In this document: in pieces, positions 26,480-34,831 of the stretch
How positions within the stretch are numbered: position 1 is the stretch's first letter
Layout: every line of letters begins with the position of its first letter
Assembly: GCA_963663735.2 (NCBI GenBank)
Contig: CAXXHN010000001.1
Coordinates: 1,178,001-1,242,000 of the forward strand
Direction: 5' to 3'
DNA length: 64,000 bases
Source: G963663735 sp963663735
GTDB lineage: Bacteria > Acidobacteriota > UBA6911 > RPQK01 > JAPXNP01
Made by a program: the position numbers and the translations under genes
Notes under the pieces: generated by a model
Databases searched by the model: none
Told to the model about the DNA's origin: nothing
The model's input: the letters and a program-made list of their open reading frames with translations, nothing else

Positions 26480-26535
26480 GCCTAACGCCGAACTCAGCCG
26501 CCGCGATCGCTGTCGGCTGGAGTAGTATGTTAAAT
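26480..26535 (-). repeat. Integron-type attC recombination site
   Basis: 56 bp on the minus strand, bounded by ATTTAAC (26535-26529, fits RYYYAAC) and GTTAGGC (26486-26480, fits GTTRRRY). Between them CAGCCG and CGGCTG pair, extended by ACT/AGT with one extrahelical C on the first arm, as in attC hairpins. The interior order (CAGCCGACAGCG, ATCGCGG, CGGCTGAGTTCGGCGTTAG) is close to my memory of the aadA-type attC site. It starts nine bases after the stop of the GNAT gene, the normal cassette layout. No integrase is in this window. Confidence 0.75.
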
Positions 26536-26543
26536 GGTTTTTA

Positions 26544-27002
26544 TCACAGCTTCAGAATAAGCCGTAACATGTCTTTAAGCTGGATACCATTTTCAAAAAT
26601 TGGTTCAGCATAATTGCGGATGAAATGGTCTTTCAGTATTGAGTCCACTCGAAATCCAAAACGTTGATAAAATGCTAATTGATAACCAAAAGTACCGGTT
26701 CCTAATTCCACTGATTCAAAATATCTCTCTCTAACTCTGTCCAGAGCAAATTGGAGTAATTGTGACCCAATACCTGATTTCTGTTTTTCTGGTAAAACGG
26801 CAATATTGAATAATTCAATTCTGAATTTGTCTATAGGTTTTAGAATACAGACTCCAACAATTTCTCTTTGGAATACAGCCACGTAACAGAATGAGTCATC
26901 TAAATATCGATTTACACGCTCAATTGATGGGTCCGCTTCTAGCAATAGTTTTTTGGGGACTAAGTCTGGGGATATCTCCTTAATTTCTATCATTTTTTCC
27001 AT
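26544..27002 (-). CDS. GNAT family N-acetyltransferase, probable integron cassette gene
   Basis: 152 residues with the GNAT pattern: strand pair YVAVFQREIVGVCILKP, acetyl-CoA loop VLPEKQKSGIGSQLLQFAL (Q/RxxGxG/A type) and the C-terminal FYQRFGFRVDSILKDHF. It would transfer an acetyl group from acetyl-CoA to a small molecule or amine. It is markedly more AT-rich than its neighbours, which suggests transfer. Its stop is followed nine bases later by an attC-type site, and another attC-like element lies about 160 bp upstream of its start, so it is probably a gene cassette. The substrate is unknown. Confidence 0.85.
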   Translation of the reverse strand: MEKMIEIKEISPDLVPKKLLLEADPSIERVNRYLDDSFCYVAVFQREIVGVCILKPIDKFRIELFNIAVLPEKQKSGIGSQLLQFALDRVRERYFESVELGTGTFGYQLAFYQRFGFRVDSILKDHFIRNYAEPIFENGIQLKDMLRLILKL

Positions 27003-27012
27003 TTAACTATAA

Positions 27013-27141
27013 TTAAACAGGCCCGCATAAGATTCGGATCTGTTGATTTCTGCCCGTATAAGACACCCTCATGTATACTGACGAAGGCTTGATAACATCC
27101 TTCTTTTCAATAAGTTCACGCGCACCCAGGTATTCATTCAT
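27013..27141 (-). CDS. Doubtful small ORF upstream of the GNAT gene
   Basis: 42 codons from ATG at 27141 to TAA at 27015-27013 (starts MNEYLGARELIEKKDVIKPS). It lies on the GNAT strand between the attC-like element and the GNAT gene, with a GGA about 11 bases before the ATG. Composition is protein-like, but no family is recognised and it could be a cassette leader, a fragment, or chance. Confidence 0.25.
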   Translation of the reverse strand: MNEYLGARELIEKKDVIKPSSVYMRVSYTGRNQQIRILCGPV

Positions 27142-27160
27142 ATGTGTCATCCAGATTAAT

Positions 27161-27250
27161 ATCTAACGCGCTCTAAAAATGAATCCACAGGACTGCTGCC
27201 ACCGGCAGAGCCGAGGTTGAGGAGATACGTATCAATCATGGTCGTTAGAA
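27161..27250 (-). repeat. Possible second attC-like element
   Basis: A perfect inverted pair TCTAACG ... CGTTAGA (minus strand, 27249-27243 and 27168-27162) bounds 90 bp. The end 27167-27161 reads GTTAGAT (fits GTTRRRY); the other reads TTCTAAC, where the first base does not fit. Inside, CGGC TCT GCCG forms a central hairpin, but clear L boxes next to the ends are lacking. It sits upstream of the GNAT gene, where the site of a preceding cassette would be. Confidence 0.35.
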
Positions 27251-27978
27251 CCCATCTTAGAGTACATAATATTGTATGAATCTGAAATTTTGTGAGGTTT
27301 ATCGATTATTTGACAGGTAGCCATTATCCTTCCCTGACTCATTGCCTCAAATAAAAAGTTTTTTAGTAACCAGTGTCTTTTCAAAACACGGATATTTACA
27401 CTCGGCGGATCGATCAGTCCTATTTATCCCGACTTATGGAGTAAGTAAGGGACAGAGGACTGCGGCAGGGATCCTCCTAACGATGGCAAAAGTACGGGGC
27501 TGGTTTCGCCGTGAACGGTCAGAGCCCTGATGACAGACTGGGAAAGAGGTATGTCCATAGGGGTACGGTAAGCCCGTTACCTCCTTCCTTTCGCTCAATC
27601 CTGGAAATCTCCGCCTTGTTAAGTATTTCCTTTAAGATCTCACAATAACACAGCGGCGGGCCATTTTCATCGGTGCTTCTGCTGGATTCAAGGACCCTTT
27701 TAGTCCTGAATAATTCCTGCCCGTCCAGCATCCTGATGGATAATTCTTTAAAACATGTCCTTATCCCATTTCGGCTTTCCTGTTTCTGCCCGGGGCACCA
27801 CTGTTTCATCCGATGTCTGATGAATAAAACAGCCTGGAACCGGGACACAAAAACCTCTCCTGCCCCATCACTATCCGCGCCAGGATTTCTCCGGACTTCA
27901 TCGACCTTCATGTAGCCATTGATTAAATCTCCATGTTAGTATCTAGTGATTAAATCTTCATCAAGGGAGGGATTTCCG

Positions 27979-29289
27979 ATGTGTTTTAAAAAGATCAGTT
28001 GTTTTACTGTCGTTGTTCTAACCCTCATATTCTCTTGCTCATTTTCAATGGCTGACCCTGGGAAACAGTCCGTTATCAAGGCGGGGAAGCTGGTTGATCC
28101 GGTTAATGGAAAGGTCCTGGAGAACCGGATGATCCTGGTGGAAGACGGCCTTATAGCTAAAGTGGCAGCTGACCTGGAAATTCCCGGAGATGCCACCCTG
28201 ATCGACCTGTCTGATTCCGTTGTGCTTCCCGGTCTGATTGACTGCCACGTGCATGTTGACGGCGAGGCCAGCGGCGATCATTACCGGACCATGTTTCAAA
28301 GGAGCTTTATAGATAACGCCGTTATCGCCCACCTCTACGCTAAAAGAACTCTGGATGCCGGTTTCACCTCAGTGCGGAGCCTGGGATCTGAGGGTTTTGT
28401 GGATATCGCCCTGCGTAATGCCATCAACCGTGGAGACGTCCCCGGTCCCAGAATCCAGGCTTGCGGATTCTACATTTCCTCAACCGGCGGACATGGCGAT
28501 CTGGTCGGATTCTCTCCGTGGCTGACATCCAATATGCCCGACGAAATGACAGGCATTGCCAATGGAGTGGATGAAGTACGCAAGAAGGTGCGCTACCTGG
28601 TCAAGTATGGAGCTGATGTGATCAAATTCGGTGCCAGCGCCGGAGTTTTAAGTGGAGAAGAGAGCGTAGGAGCTCCGCAATACACCCAGGAAGAAATGGA
28701 TGCCATCGTGGATGAAGCCCACATGTGGGATAAAAAGGTTGCCGCGCATGCCCACGGAACCGAAGCAATCAAGATGGCTGTCAAAGCTGGAGTGGACTCA
28801 GTGGAACATGGCAGCATGATAGATGATGAAGGTATCCGAATGATGCTGGAAAAGGGCACCTACCTGGTGGCGGATATCTATAATGACGACTATATCCTTA
28901 GTGCCTATGCCAAAATGGGGGCTCCGGACCAGATCATTGAAAAGGAAAGGTTAGTTGGCCGTACCCAGCGGGAAAATTTCAGGAAGGCAGTGACTGCGGG
29001 GGTAAAGGCCGCTTTTGGAACAGATGCCGGGGTTTACCCGCACGGCTGGAACGGGAAGCAATTCGTAAAGATGGTGGAATGGGGCCTTACCCCAATGCAG
29101 GCCATCCAGGCAGCAACAGTAAAGGGGGCCGATCTCCTCGGCTGGAGTGATAGCGTCGGGTCTGTCACCCCGGGGAAATTTGCCGATATCATCGCTGTAA
29201 AATCAGATCCTCTTGAGGATATTTCTGTCCTGGAACACGTCTCATTCGTCATGAAAGGCGGAGTTGTATACAAAAACGAGGTTGAGTAG
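27979..29289 (+). CDS. Secreted amidohydrolase (imidazolonepropionase/Xaa-Pro dipeptidase-like)
   Basis: 436 residues from the ATG at 27979, supported by GGGAGGG upstream and an immediate signal peptide (MCFKKISCFTVVVLTLIFSC). The metal site of the amidohydrolase superfamily is seen in order: His90 and His92 in DCHVHVD, Lys216 in VIKFGAS (likely carboxylated), a His in AAHAHG, a His in VEHGSM, and Asp349 in FGTDAG. The C-terminal beta domain ends GKFADIIAVKSDPLEDI. Close groups hydrolyse C-terminal prolyl or other dipeptides or cyclic amides; the substrate here is not settled. It ends at a strong shared terminator. Confidence 0.87.
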   Translation: MCFKKISCFTVVVLTLIFSCSFSMADPGKQSVIKAGKLVDPVNGKVLENRMILVEDGLIAKVAADLEIPGDATLIDLSDSVVLPGLIDCHVHVDGEASGDHYRTMFQRSFIDNAVIAHLYAKRTLDAGFTSVRSLGSEGFVDIALRNAINRGDVPGPRIQACGFYISSTGGHGDLVGFSPWLTSNMPDEMTGIANGVDEVRKKVRYLVKYGADVIKFGASAGVLSGEESVGAPQYTQEEMDAIVDEAHMWDKKVAAHAHGTEAIKMAVKAGVDSVEHGSMIDDEGIRMMLEKGTYLVADIYNDDYILSAYAKMGAPDQIIEKERLVGRTQRENFRKAVTAGVKAAFGTDAGVYPHGWNGKQFVKMVEWGLTPMQAIQAATVKGADLLGWSDSVGSVTPGKFADIIAVKSDPLEDISVLEHVSFVMKGGVVYKNEVE

Positions 29290-29317
29290 GCTCTGACTCC
29301 GTTCTTTAATTCGAAAT

Positions 29318-29368
29318 AAAAGCCGCGGAAATTGTCCAGGCAGAACTCTGGATATAACCGCGGCTTTT
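29318..29368. terminator. Bidirectional terminator between amidohydrolase and fucosidase genes
   Basis: Arms AAAAGCCGCGG (29318-29328) and CCGCGGCTTTT (29358-29368) with an inner TCCAG/CTGGA hairpin. A-run and T-run flank both sides, and convergent genes end at 29289 (plus) and 29409 (minus). Confidence 0.85.
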
Positions 29369-29408
29369 GGTTTTGGAGGTTATTACCTAAAGACAGAGTC
29401 CGACGAGG

Positions 29409-30902
29409 CTATTTGGATTCAATTTTAATAACAACAGCCATTTCATCTGTCCGGCATTCCGGGATTTTAATCCTCAGCCCCTGTTCTTCCTCAGTCCATC
29501 TGACTGCAACGTCACTGCCAAGCAGGGAGACCCTCTGAATCGACAACTCCTCTGGCAGTGCGTCAGCCGCAAAAGCTTTCAAAAGATACTCTTTACCGGT
29601 TTCGGGTTGTCCAAGGATCGAGGCATAGATGACACCATTGCTGGTGGTGTACCTTATGTCATCAGTTGTATATCTGATCTTTAGGAATTCGGCATGGTTT
29701 TCGTAATGGCCTTCCGGCTCCCGGGTTGGACCTTCCCCAAAATCATACCAGGGCCTGGTTCCATAGATTGCCTCTCCATATGAAGCGAGCCACTGGCCTA
29801 TTCCCAGCAATACATTCCTCTGGTCTTCAGGGATGGTTCCGTCGGCCTTCGGTGAAATATTCAGGAGCAGGACCCCGTTTTTGCTGACGATATCAATCAA
29901 TACATGCAAAATATCCTCTGTCGGTTTGATCTCCAGCCCTTCTGTATAACACCAGCTTCCGGTGCTGACGGTTTCATCCGTCATCCACGTTTTTTCTTCA
30001 AGCCTGTTTTTGCGGGATTTTTCCAGATCATCCACTGAGATCTCCAGGGGGAGGTCCTCCTGCTTCCTGACAATAACCACTTCCTTACCCAATTTTTCCG
30101 CATCATTCAGGTAATAGGCACAAAATTCCTTCTGGTATTCCTCCGGAATCTGATCCAGCCAGGAATCAAACCAGATGATATCGGGATGATAGCGGTCTAT
30201 CACTTCCTTGAGTTTGCCCAGCCAGACCTCCTCCAGCCACTGGGATTCAGGAATGTTGCCATAAAGATATTTCAGCTCGTTATCACTTGAAGAGGTAGGC
30301 ATCCCTTCAAAAAAAGGGTAATGGCTGTTCAAATAAACAACATTCCCATTTTTGTCAGTTTCCCTCTGAAACCTCTGCAGATTCCTGGCATGGTGGAATG
30401 TTGTGATGAACTTCAGGTTAGACTTCCTGAAGGCCGCTGCAAGCTCTCCGGCTATATCACGCCTCGGCCCCTTATCCATTGAATTCCAGGGGGTTATTGA
30501 ACTGTCCCACATCGAAAAGCCGTCATGGTGTTCAGCCACCAGTCCGGCAAATCTCGCCCCGGCCTTCTGAAACAAATCGGCCCATTCCTCTGGATCAAAA
30601 TACTCGGCTTTAAACATGGGAACAAAATCATGGTACCCAAATTCAGATGGGTGCCCATATTTTTCCAGATGGTGTTTGAATTCCTTATTCTGCTCATAAA
30701 ACATCCGGCTTGGATACCATTCATCACCAAACGCGGGAACCGAATAAACTCCCCAATGAAAATAGATACCCAGTTTTGCATCCTGAAACCATGCAGGGGC
30801 TTCATTGTGTTCAGCCAGGGATTCCCAGGTAGGTTGATATTTCTGTGCCATACCTGAACTCGTCATAATCAGGGCCACTATCAAAAGCAATATTCTTTTC
30901 AT
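29409..30902 (-). CDS. Secreted alpha-L-fucosidase (GH29)
   Basis: 497 residues with a signal peptide (to about GMAQK). The GH29 barrel is clear: WFQDAKLGIYFHWGVYSVP, AGARFAGLVAEHHDGFSMWDS, and the nucleophile Asp246 in IIWFDSWLD; the later GVLLLNISPKADGTIP and the C-terminal beta domain also fit. It removes alpha-linked L-fucose from glycans in the periplasm or outside the cell. With the GH2 enzyme it suggests use of plant, algal or host polysaccharides. It appears to be a single-gene unit ending at the shared terminator. Confidence 0.93.
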   Translation of the reverse strand: MKRILLLIVALIMTSSGMAQKYQPTWESLAEHNEAPAWFQDAKLGIYFHWGVYSVPAFGDEWYPSRMFYEQNKEFKHHLEKYGHPSEFGYHDFVPMFKAEYFDPEEWADLFQKAGARFAGLVAEHHDGFSMWDSSITPWNSMDKGPRRDIAGELAAAFRKSNLKFITTFHHARNLQRFQRETDKNGNVVYLNSHYPFFEGMPTSSSDNELKYLYGNIPESQWLEEVWLGKLKEVIDRYHPDIIWFDSWLDQIPEEYQKEFCAYYLNDAEKLGKEVVIVRKQEDLPLEISVDDLEKSRKNRLEEKTWMTDETVSTGSWCYTEGLEIKPTEDILHVLIDIVSKNGVLLLNISPKADGTIPEDQRNVLLGIGQWLASYGEAIYGTRPWYDFGEGPTREPEGHYENHAEFLKIRYTTDDIRYTTSNGVIYASILGQPETGKEYLLKAFAADALPEELSIQRVSLLGSDVAVRWTEEEQGLRIKIPECRTDEMAVVIKIESK

Positions 30903-31122
30903 GATTATTGATTTTATTGCCCGGTTTAGTATCTTTCCACTGTTTCCAGCAGAAAACCATCACTCCTCTGGAATATTAACCGGCTGATGATTCAATCCCA
31001 TTCAGGGAAGTCAGGTAAAATCTCTTAATCTGCCTATCAGGGATGACAGCCTTTTTTGATAGATTTTATCCATAAGAAGGATTTGTGACTCCGATTTGAT
31101 TTAGGTAAAAAGCAAAGCTCTT

Positions 31123-32379
31123 ATGGAAAATAATAAAATTTCCCGTAGAAATATTATCAGCAGGGTATGCTCCTGTGCCGGCCTTGCGGTTTGGGGGACT
31201 GCCCGCTTTCTGCATTCCGCAACCCTGAATATCAGGAGCCGCTACAGCCCCAAGAACAGCAAGCGTGCCGAAAGGCCCTACACCCGTTACATCGTTCTCC
31301 ACACTACTGAAGGCAGGGAGGCAGGATCCTTTGACAAAATCTGGAGAAGGGGTGAAGCTCATTATTTTGTCAACCAGAAAGGTCTGGTATACCGGATAAT
31401 CCAAAAATCAAAAATTGCCACCCACGCAGGTCGAAGCATGTGGGAAGGATATGGCCCTGTTGACAACTACTCAATAGGCATTGAAGTAGTCGGATACCAT
31501 GACAAGGACATTACTGAAGAACAGTACACCGCCCTGAAGGAGCTGTTAAGACAGCTCAAAAGCACCTATGATATCCCGGACGAAAGAGTTGTAACCCATT
31601 CAATGGTAGCTTATGGCCGGCCCAACCGTTTTCATCCCTACCAGCACCGGGGCAGGAAACGCTGCGGCATGATTTTTGCCCGAGCTGATGTCCGGGAACG
31701 GCTCGGCCTCAAAGCAAAGCCGGAAATTGACAAGGATGTCCAGGCAGGGCGCCTTCGAGTCGCTGATAATGAACTCTACACTTATCTTTTCAAGCGCGAT
31801 TACCCGGCCCCTACTCTTCTTGCGCAGGGGACTGAAAGGAAGTTCATTATTGATAAAGACCACACTGCCTGGGATATAGCCAGGGACCTCTACGACAGCG
31901 CAGATACCAGGTACGTGTTCCCTGACGGACAGTCCTTATCCGGAGCTGAGATTAGTGACTGGAGCAGGATTCCCTTGGGAACAAAAGTGGAAATGGCCAA
32001 AGCTGAGGAAGACCTGGGTTTTGAGGGCTTCTACACGGTTAAAAAAGAAGAGCCTGCCAGGTCGGTTGCAGGTGATGGTTTTGCTGATAAAAATACTATC
32101 TATATCCTGCCGAGCGGCATGGTTAGAACCGGTTATGAAATGAACAAAGTAGCTTCCACGCGAAAGCTTCTAGAAAACCTGCCGGAAGGGACCAGGGTCC
32201 TGACAGGTTATGTTTATGGGGGACATGTAAAGAAAAACCGGAGCGCATCATGGATTGCGGGAAGAAAATGGAACTATCCCTCCACTTTCTATTATTTGCC
32301 GGGGGGCAGGATTATGAGCGGAGAGGAAATCGATGATTCCAGTATTCCTCTTGATACCCTTGTCCTGTTTCAGAGTTAG
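31123..32379 (+). CDS. Tat-exported N-acetylmuramoyl-L-alanine amidase (amidase_2)
   Basis: 418 residues. The N-terminus carries a twin-arginine-like signal (ISRRNIISRVCSCAGLAVWG). The amidase_2/PGRP domain spans about residues 50-195: zinc ligand His60 in YIVLHTTEG, substrate stretch AHYFVNQKGLVYR, GIEVVG at 119-124, and His171/His175 with Cys181 in HPYQHRGRKRC as later ligand candidates. A C-terminal part of about 220 residues has no domain I recognise. It would cleave the amide between muramic acid and peptide during wall turnover. A single-gene unit, divergent from the fucosidase. Confidence 0.83.
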   Translation: MENNKISRRNIISRVCSCAGLAVWGTARFLHSATLNIRSRYSPKNSKRAERPYTRYIVLHTTEGREAGSFDKIWRRGEAHYFVNQKGLVYRIIQKSKIATHAGRSMWEGYGPVDNYSIGIEVVGYHDKDITEEQYTALKELLRQLKSTYDIPDERVVTHSMVAYGRPNRFHPYQHRGRKRCGMIFARADVRERLGLKAKPEIDKDVQAGRLRVADNELYTYLFKRDYPAPTLLAQGTERKFIIDKDHTAWDIARDLYDSADTRYVFPDGQSLSGAEISDWSRIPLGTKVEMAKAEEDLGFEGFYTVKKEEPARSVAGDGFADKNTIYILPSGMVRTGYEMNKVASTRKLLENLPEGTRVLTGYVYGGHVKKNRSASWIAGRKWNYPSTFYYLPGGRIMSGEEIDDSSIPLDTLVLFQS

Positions 32380-32611
32380 GGTTTGATCCGGAGAGAAAAA
32401 CCGGCAGAGCAAAAGCCGTTCTCTGACAACGGTTGATCCCAGTATCCGATCAACTGCTGAGATTTAAACAGGAATCTTCTCCTGCGATATCCTGTCAGTA
32501 TCTGATTATTATCAGAATAAAATGCCTGTCATCAACCGGGGGAGATCTCCGGTGAGGAAAGACCCTGTCCCAAACGGGGCAAGCTCTTCCCTCCTTCCGG
32601 GTGCATCAGGA

Positions 32612-34705
32612 TTACTTCTCCAGCAGATCAAGCATGAAGGCATAATCATAGGCGGTATCACGCAGGCGTTTGTAGCGGCCGGTTGTTCCGCCATGTCCAC
32701 CTTCCATGTTGGTTTTCAGGAGAAGCCGGTTATTATCAGTCTTCATTGTTCGAAGTTTGGCAACCCATTTTGCCGGCTCCCAGTACTGCACCTGGCTGTC
32801 CGCCAGGCTCGTAGTCACCAGCAGATTCGGATAATCCTTCGCCTCCACCTGGTCATATGGAGAATATGAAAGCATGTATCGATAATACTCTTCCTGTCTC
32901 GGATCCCCCCACTCATCCCACTCAAAAGTGGTTAACGGAATATCCGCGTCCAGCATGGTGGTTACCACGTCCACAAACGGAACAAAGGCCGTAACTCCCC
33001 GATATAATTCAGGTTCAAGGTTGATTACAGCTCCCATCAGCAGCCCTCCAGCACTGCCTCCCATGGCAAAAAGCCTGCTGGATGACGTATACTGCTCATC
33101 TATCAGATAGTGGGCGACATCATTGAAGTCGGTAAAGGTATTCATTTTTTTCAGCAATTTCCCGTCTTCATACCACTGGCGTCCCATTTCCTGGCCGCCT
33201 CTAATGTGCGCGATGGCATAAACGAATCCACGGTCCAGCAGGCTGAAAATTGATGTATCGAAACTGGGGTCAGTGCTGGAACCATATGAACCGTAAGCAT
33301 AAAGAAGGCAGGGGTTAGACCCATCCTTCTTCAACTCCCCGGTTTTATATACCATTGAGATCGGAACTTTTTTACCGTCATCCGCCGGGGCCCATAAACG
33401 ACAGGTGGTATAGTCTTCCGGGTTGTAACCTGGGACTTCATCCTGCTTTTTCAGCACTTTTTCCCGGGTGGACATATTGTAGTCATATACACTATCGGGT
33501 GTTACCAGGCTTGAATAATTGAGCCTGACCAGGTCTGTATTAAATTCAGGATTAGACCAGCTGATAGAAGCTTCGCAGACCTCTTCCGGGAATTCAACAT
33601 AGTGTTCATCTTTTCCCGACCAGGGAATGACGCGTACCCGGGTCATGGCGTTTCCCCGCTCAGAAACCACGAGGTAGTTTTTAAACAGCTCAAATCCCTG
33701 GAGCAGGACATCTTCCCGGCAGGGAATTACTTCCTCCCAGTTTTCCTTTTCAGTGGCATTCAGGGGAGCCCTCATCAGCCGGAAATTTTCTGCATCCAGG
33801 TTAGTCAGGATATAAAAATAGTCTCCCAGCTGGTCAGCCTGGTATTCAAGACCCCGTTCACGGGGCTGTATGACCTTGAATTCACCGGTTGGATTGTCAG
33901 CATCCAGGTAGCGGTATTCGTTGCTCAAAGTATGGTTGGAACCGATAATTATGTAATCCCTGCTCTTGGATTTGCCCACGCCGCAGCTGAAAATCACGTC
34001 ATCTTCCTGGAAAACCAGTACAGACTCGCCATCCAGGGCCTGCCTATATATCTGGAAGGCTCTCAGGGTATCAGGATCCCTCCTGGTATAAAAAACAGTA
34101 TTATTGTCATTGGCCCAGACAGCGCTTCCCTTAACATCTTTTATAACCTTCTCCAGCTGCTCGCCGGTAAGCAGGTTTTTAAAATGTAGTTCATACTTGC
34201 GCCGGCCGACAGTATCCACACTGTAGGCCAGGAGGTTGTTGTCAGGACTTGCCACTACTCCCTCAACAGAGAAGAATTCGTGATCCCCCGCCATCTCATT
34301 AACATTCAGAATTACTTCTTCATCCGCCTCCAGGGAGCCTTTCTTACGGCAATAAATGGGATACTCCTGACCTTCTTCAAAACGGGTATAGTAGTAGTAG
34401 CCATTCAACAGCACTGGAACCGATTCATCATTGGGTTTGATCCGGGCCTTTATTTCCTCAAAAACTGTATTCTGCAGCTCTTCTGTATGACCCATAACTT
34501 TTGCTGCATATTCATTCTCAGCTTCCAGGTAGGCTACGACCTCAGGATTTTCCCTCTCACGCAGCCAGTAATAATTATCCGTTCGCACATCCCCGTGGAT
34601 GGATAGTTCTTCCGGAATTATCCGGGCTGCAGGGGGACCCTCAGTTCCACATCCTGTCATGACAATGATGAATAAAAAAACAAAAAAAAGTGCCAGTGGT
34701 TTCAT
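32612..34705 (-). CDS. Oligopeptidase B-like serine peptidase (S9A), lipoprotein
   Basis: 697 residues from the ATG at 34705, chosen because AGGAG lies eight bases upstream and a lipoprotein signal follows (MKPLALFFVFLFIIVMTGC, Cys at the lipobox); a frame start at 34807 lacks these. An N-terminal beta-propeller (about 60-430) precedes the alpha/beta hydrolase domain. The triad is Ser551 in GGSAGG, Asp636 in LADSQVQYW and His671 in EGGHGG. S9A oligopeptidase B cuts short peptides after basic residues. Here it should act in the periplasm. It lies downstream of the TPP enzyme on the same strand. Confidence 0.92.
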   Translation of the reverse strand: MKPLALFFVFLFIIVMTGCGTEGPPAARIIPEELSIHGDVRTDNYYWLRERENPEVVAYLEAENEYAAKVMGHTEELQNTVFEEIKARIKPNDESVPVLLNGYYYYTRFEEGQEYPIYCRKKGSLEADEEVILNVNEMAGDHEFFSVEGVVASPDNNLLAYSVDTVGRRKYELHFKNLLTGEQLEKVIKDVKGSAVWANDNNTVFYTRRDPDTLRAFQIYRQALDGESVLVFQEDDVIFSCGVGKSKSRDYIIIGSNHTLSNEYRYLDADNPTGEFKVIQPRERGLEYQADQLGDYFYILTNLDAENFRLMRAPLNATEKENWEEVIPCREDVLLQGFELFKNYLVVSERGNAMTRVRVIPWSGKDEHYVEFPEEVCEASISWSNPEFNTDLVRLNYSSLVTPDSVYDYNMSTREKVLKKQDEVPGYNPEDYTTCRLWAPADDGKKVPISMVYKTGELKKDGSNPCLLYAYGSYGSSTDPSFDTSIFSLLDRGFVYAIAHIRGGQEMGRQWYEDGKLLKKMNTFTDFNDVAHYLIDEQYTSSSRLFAMGGSAGGLLMGAVINLEPELYRGVTAFVPFVDVVTTMLDADIPLTTFEWDEWGDPRQEEYYRYMLSYSPYDQVEAKDYPNLLVTTSLADSQVQYWEPAKWVAKLRTMKTDNNRLLLKTNMEGGHGGTTGRYKRLRDTAYDYAFMLDLLEK

Positions 34706-34831
34706 GGTTAGTACTCCTGTTAATAGTAATTCCGTCATTCTAATTCCCTGTCCGGTAAATAACAATGGTAAAAAAAACAGCCTTTCAGGCACCATCATGC
34801 ATGACAAAAATTCTGACTGTAATTCGGATAA

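Larger units (their letters stand above)
27003..27978. other. Long region with no firm gene
   Basis: About 975 bp. It holds a doubtful 42-residue frame (27013-27141), an attC-like inverted repeat (27161-27250), and then unexplained sequence. A 130-residue minus-strand frame (27519-27911) and a 62-residue plus-strand frame (27342-27530) lack ribosome sites and family resemblance. A GGGAGGG ribosome site near 27965 belongs to the amidohydrolase. Confidence 0.4.

Noticed and set aside
27519..27911. 130-residue minus-strand ORF as a gene
   Set aside because: No ribosome site, no recognisable motif, and it lies in an apparently decayed region with overlapping frames on the other strand.
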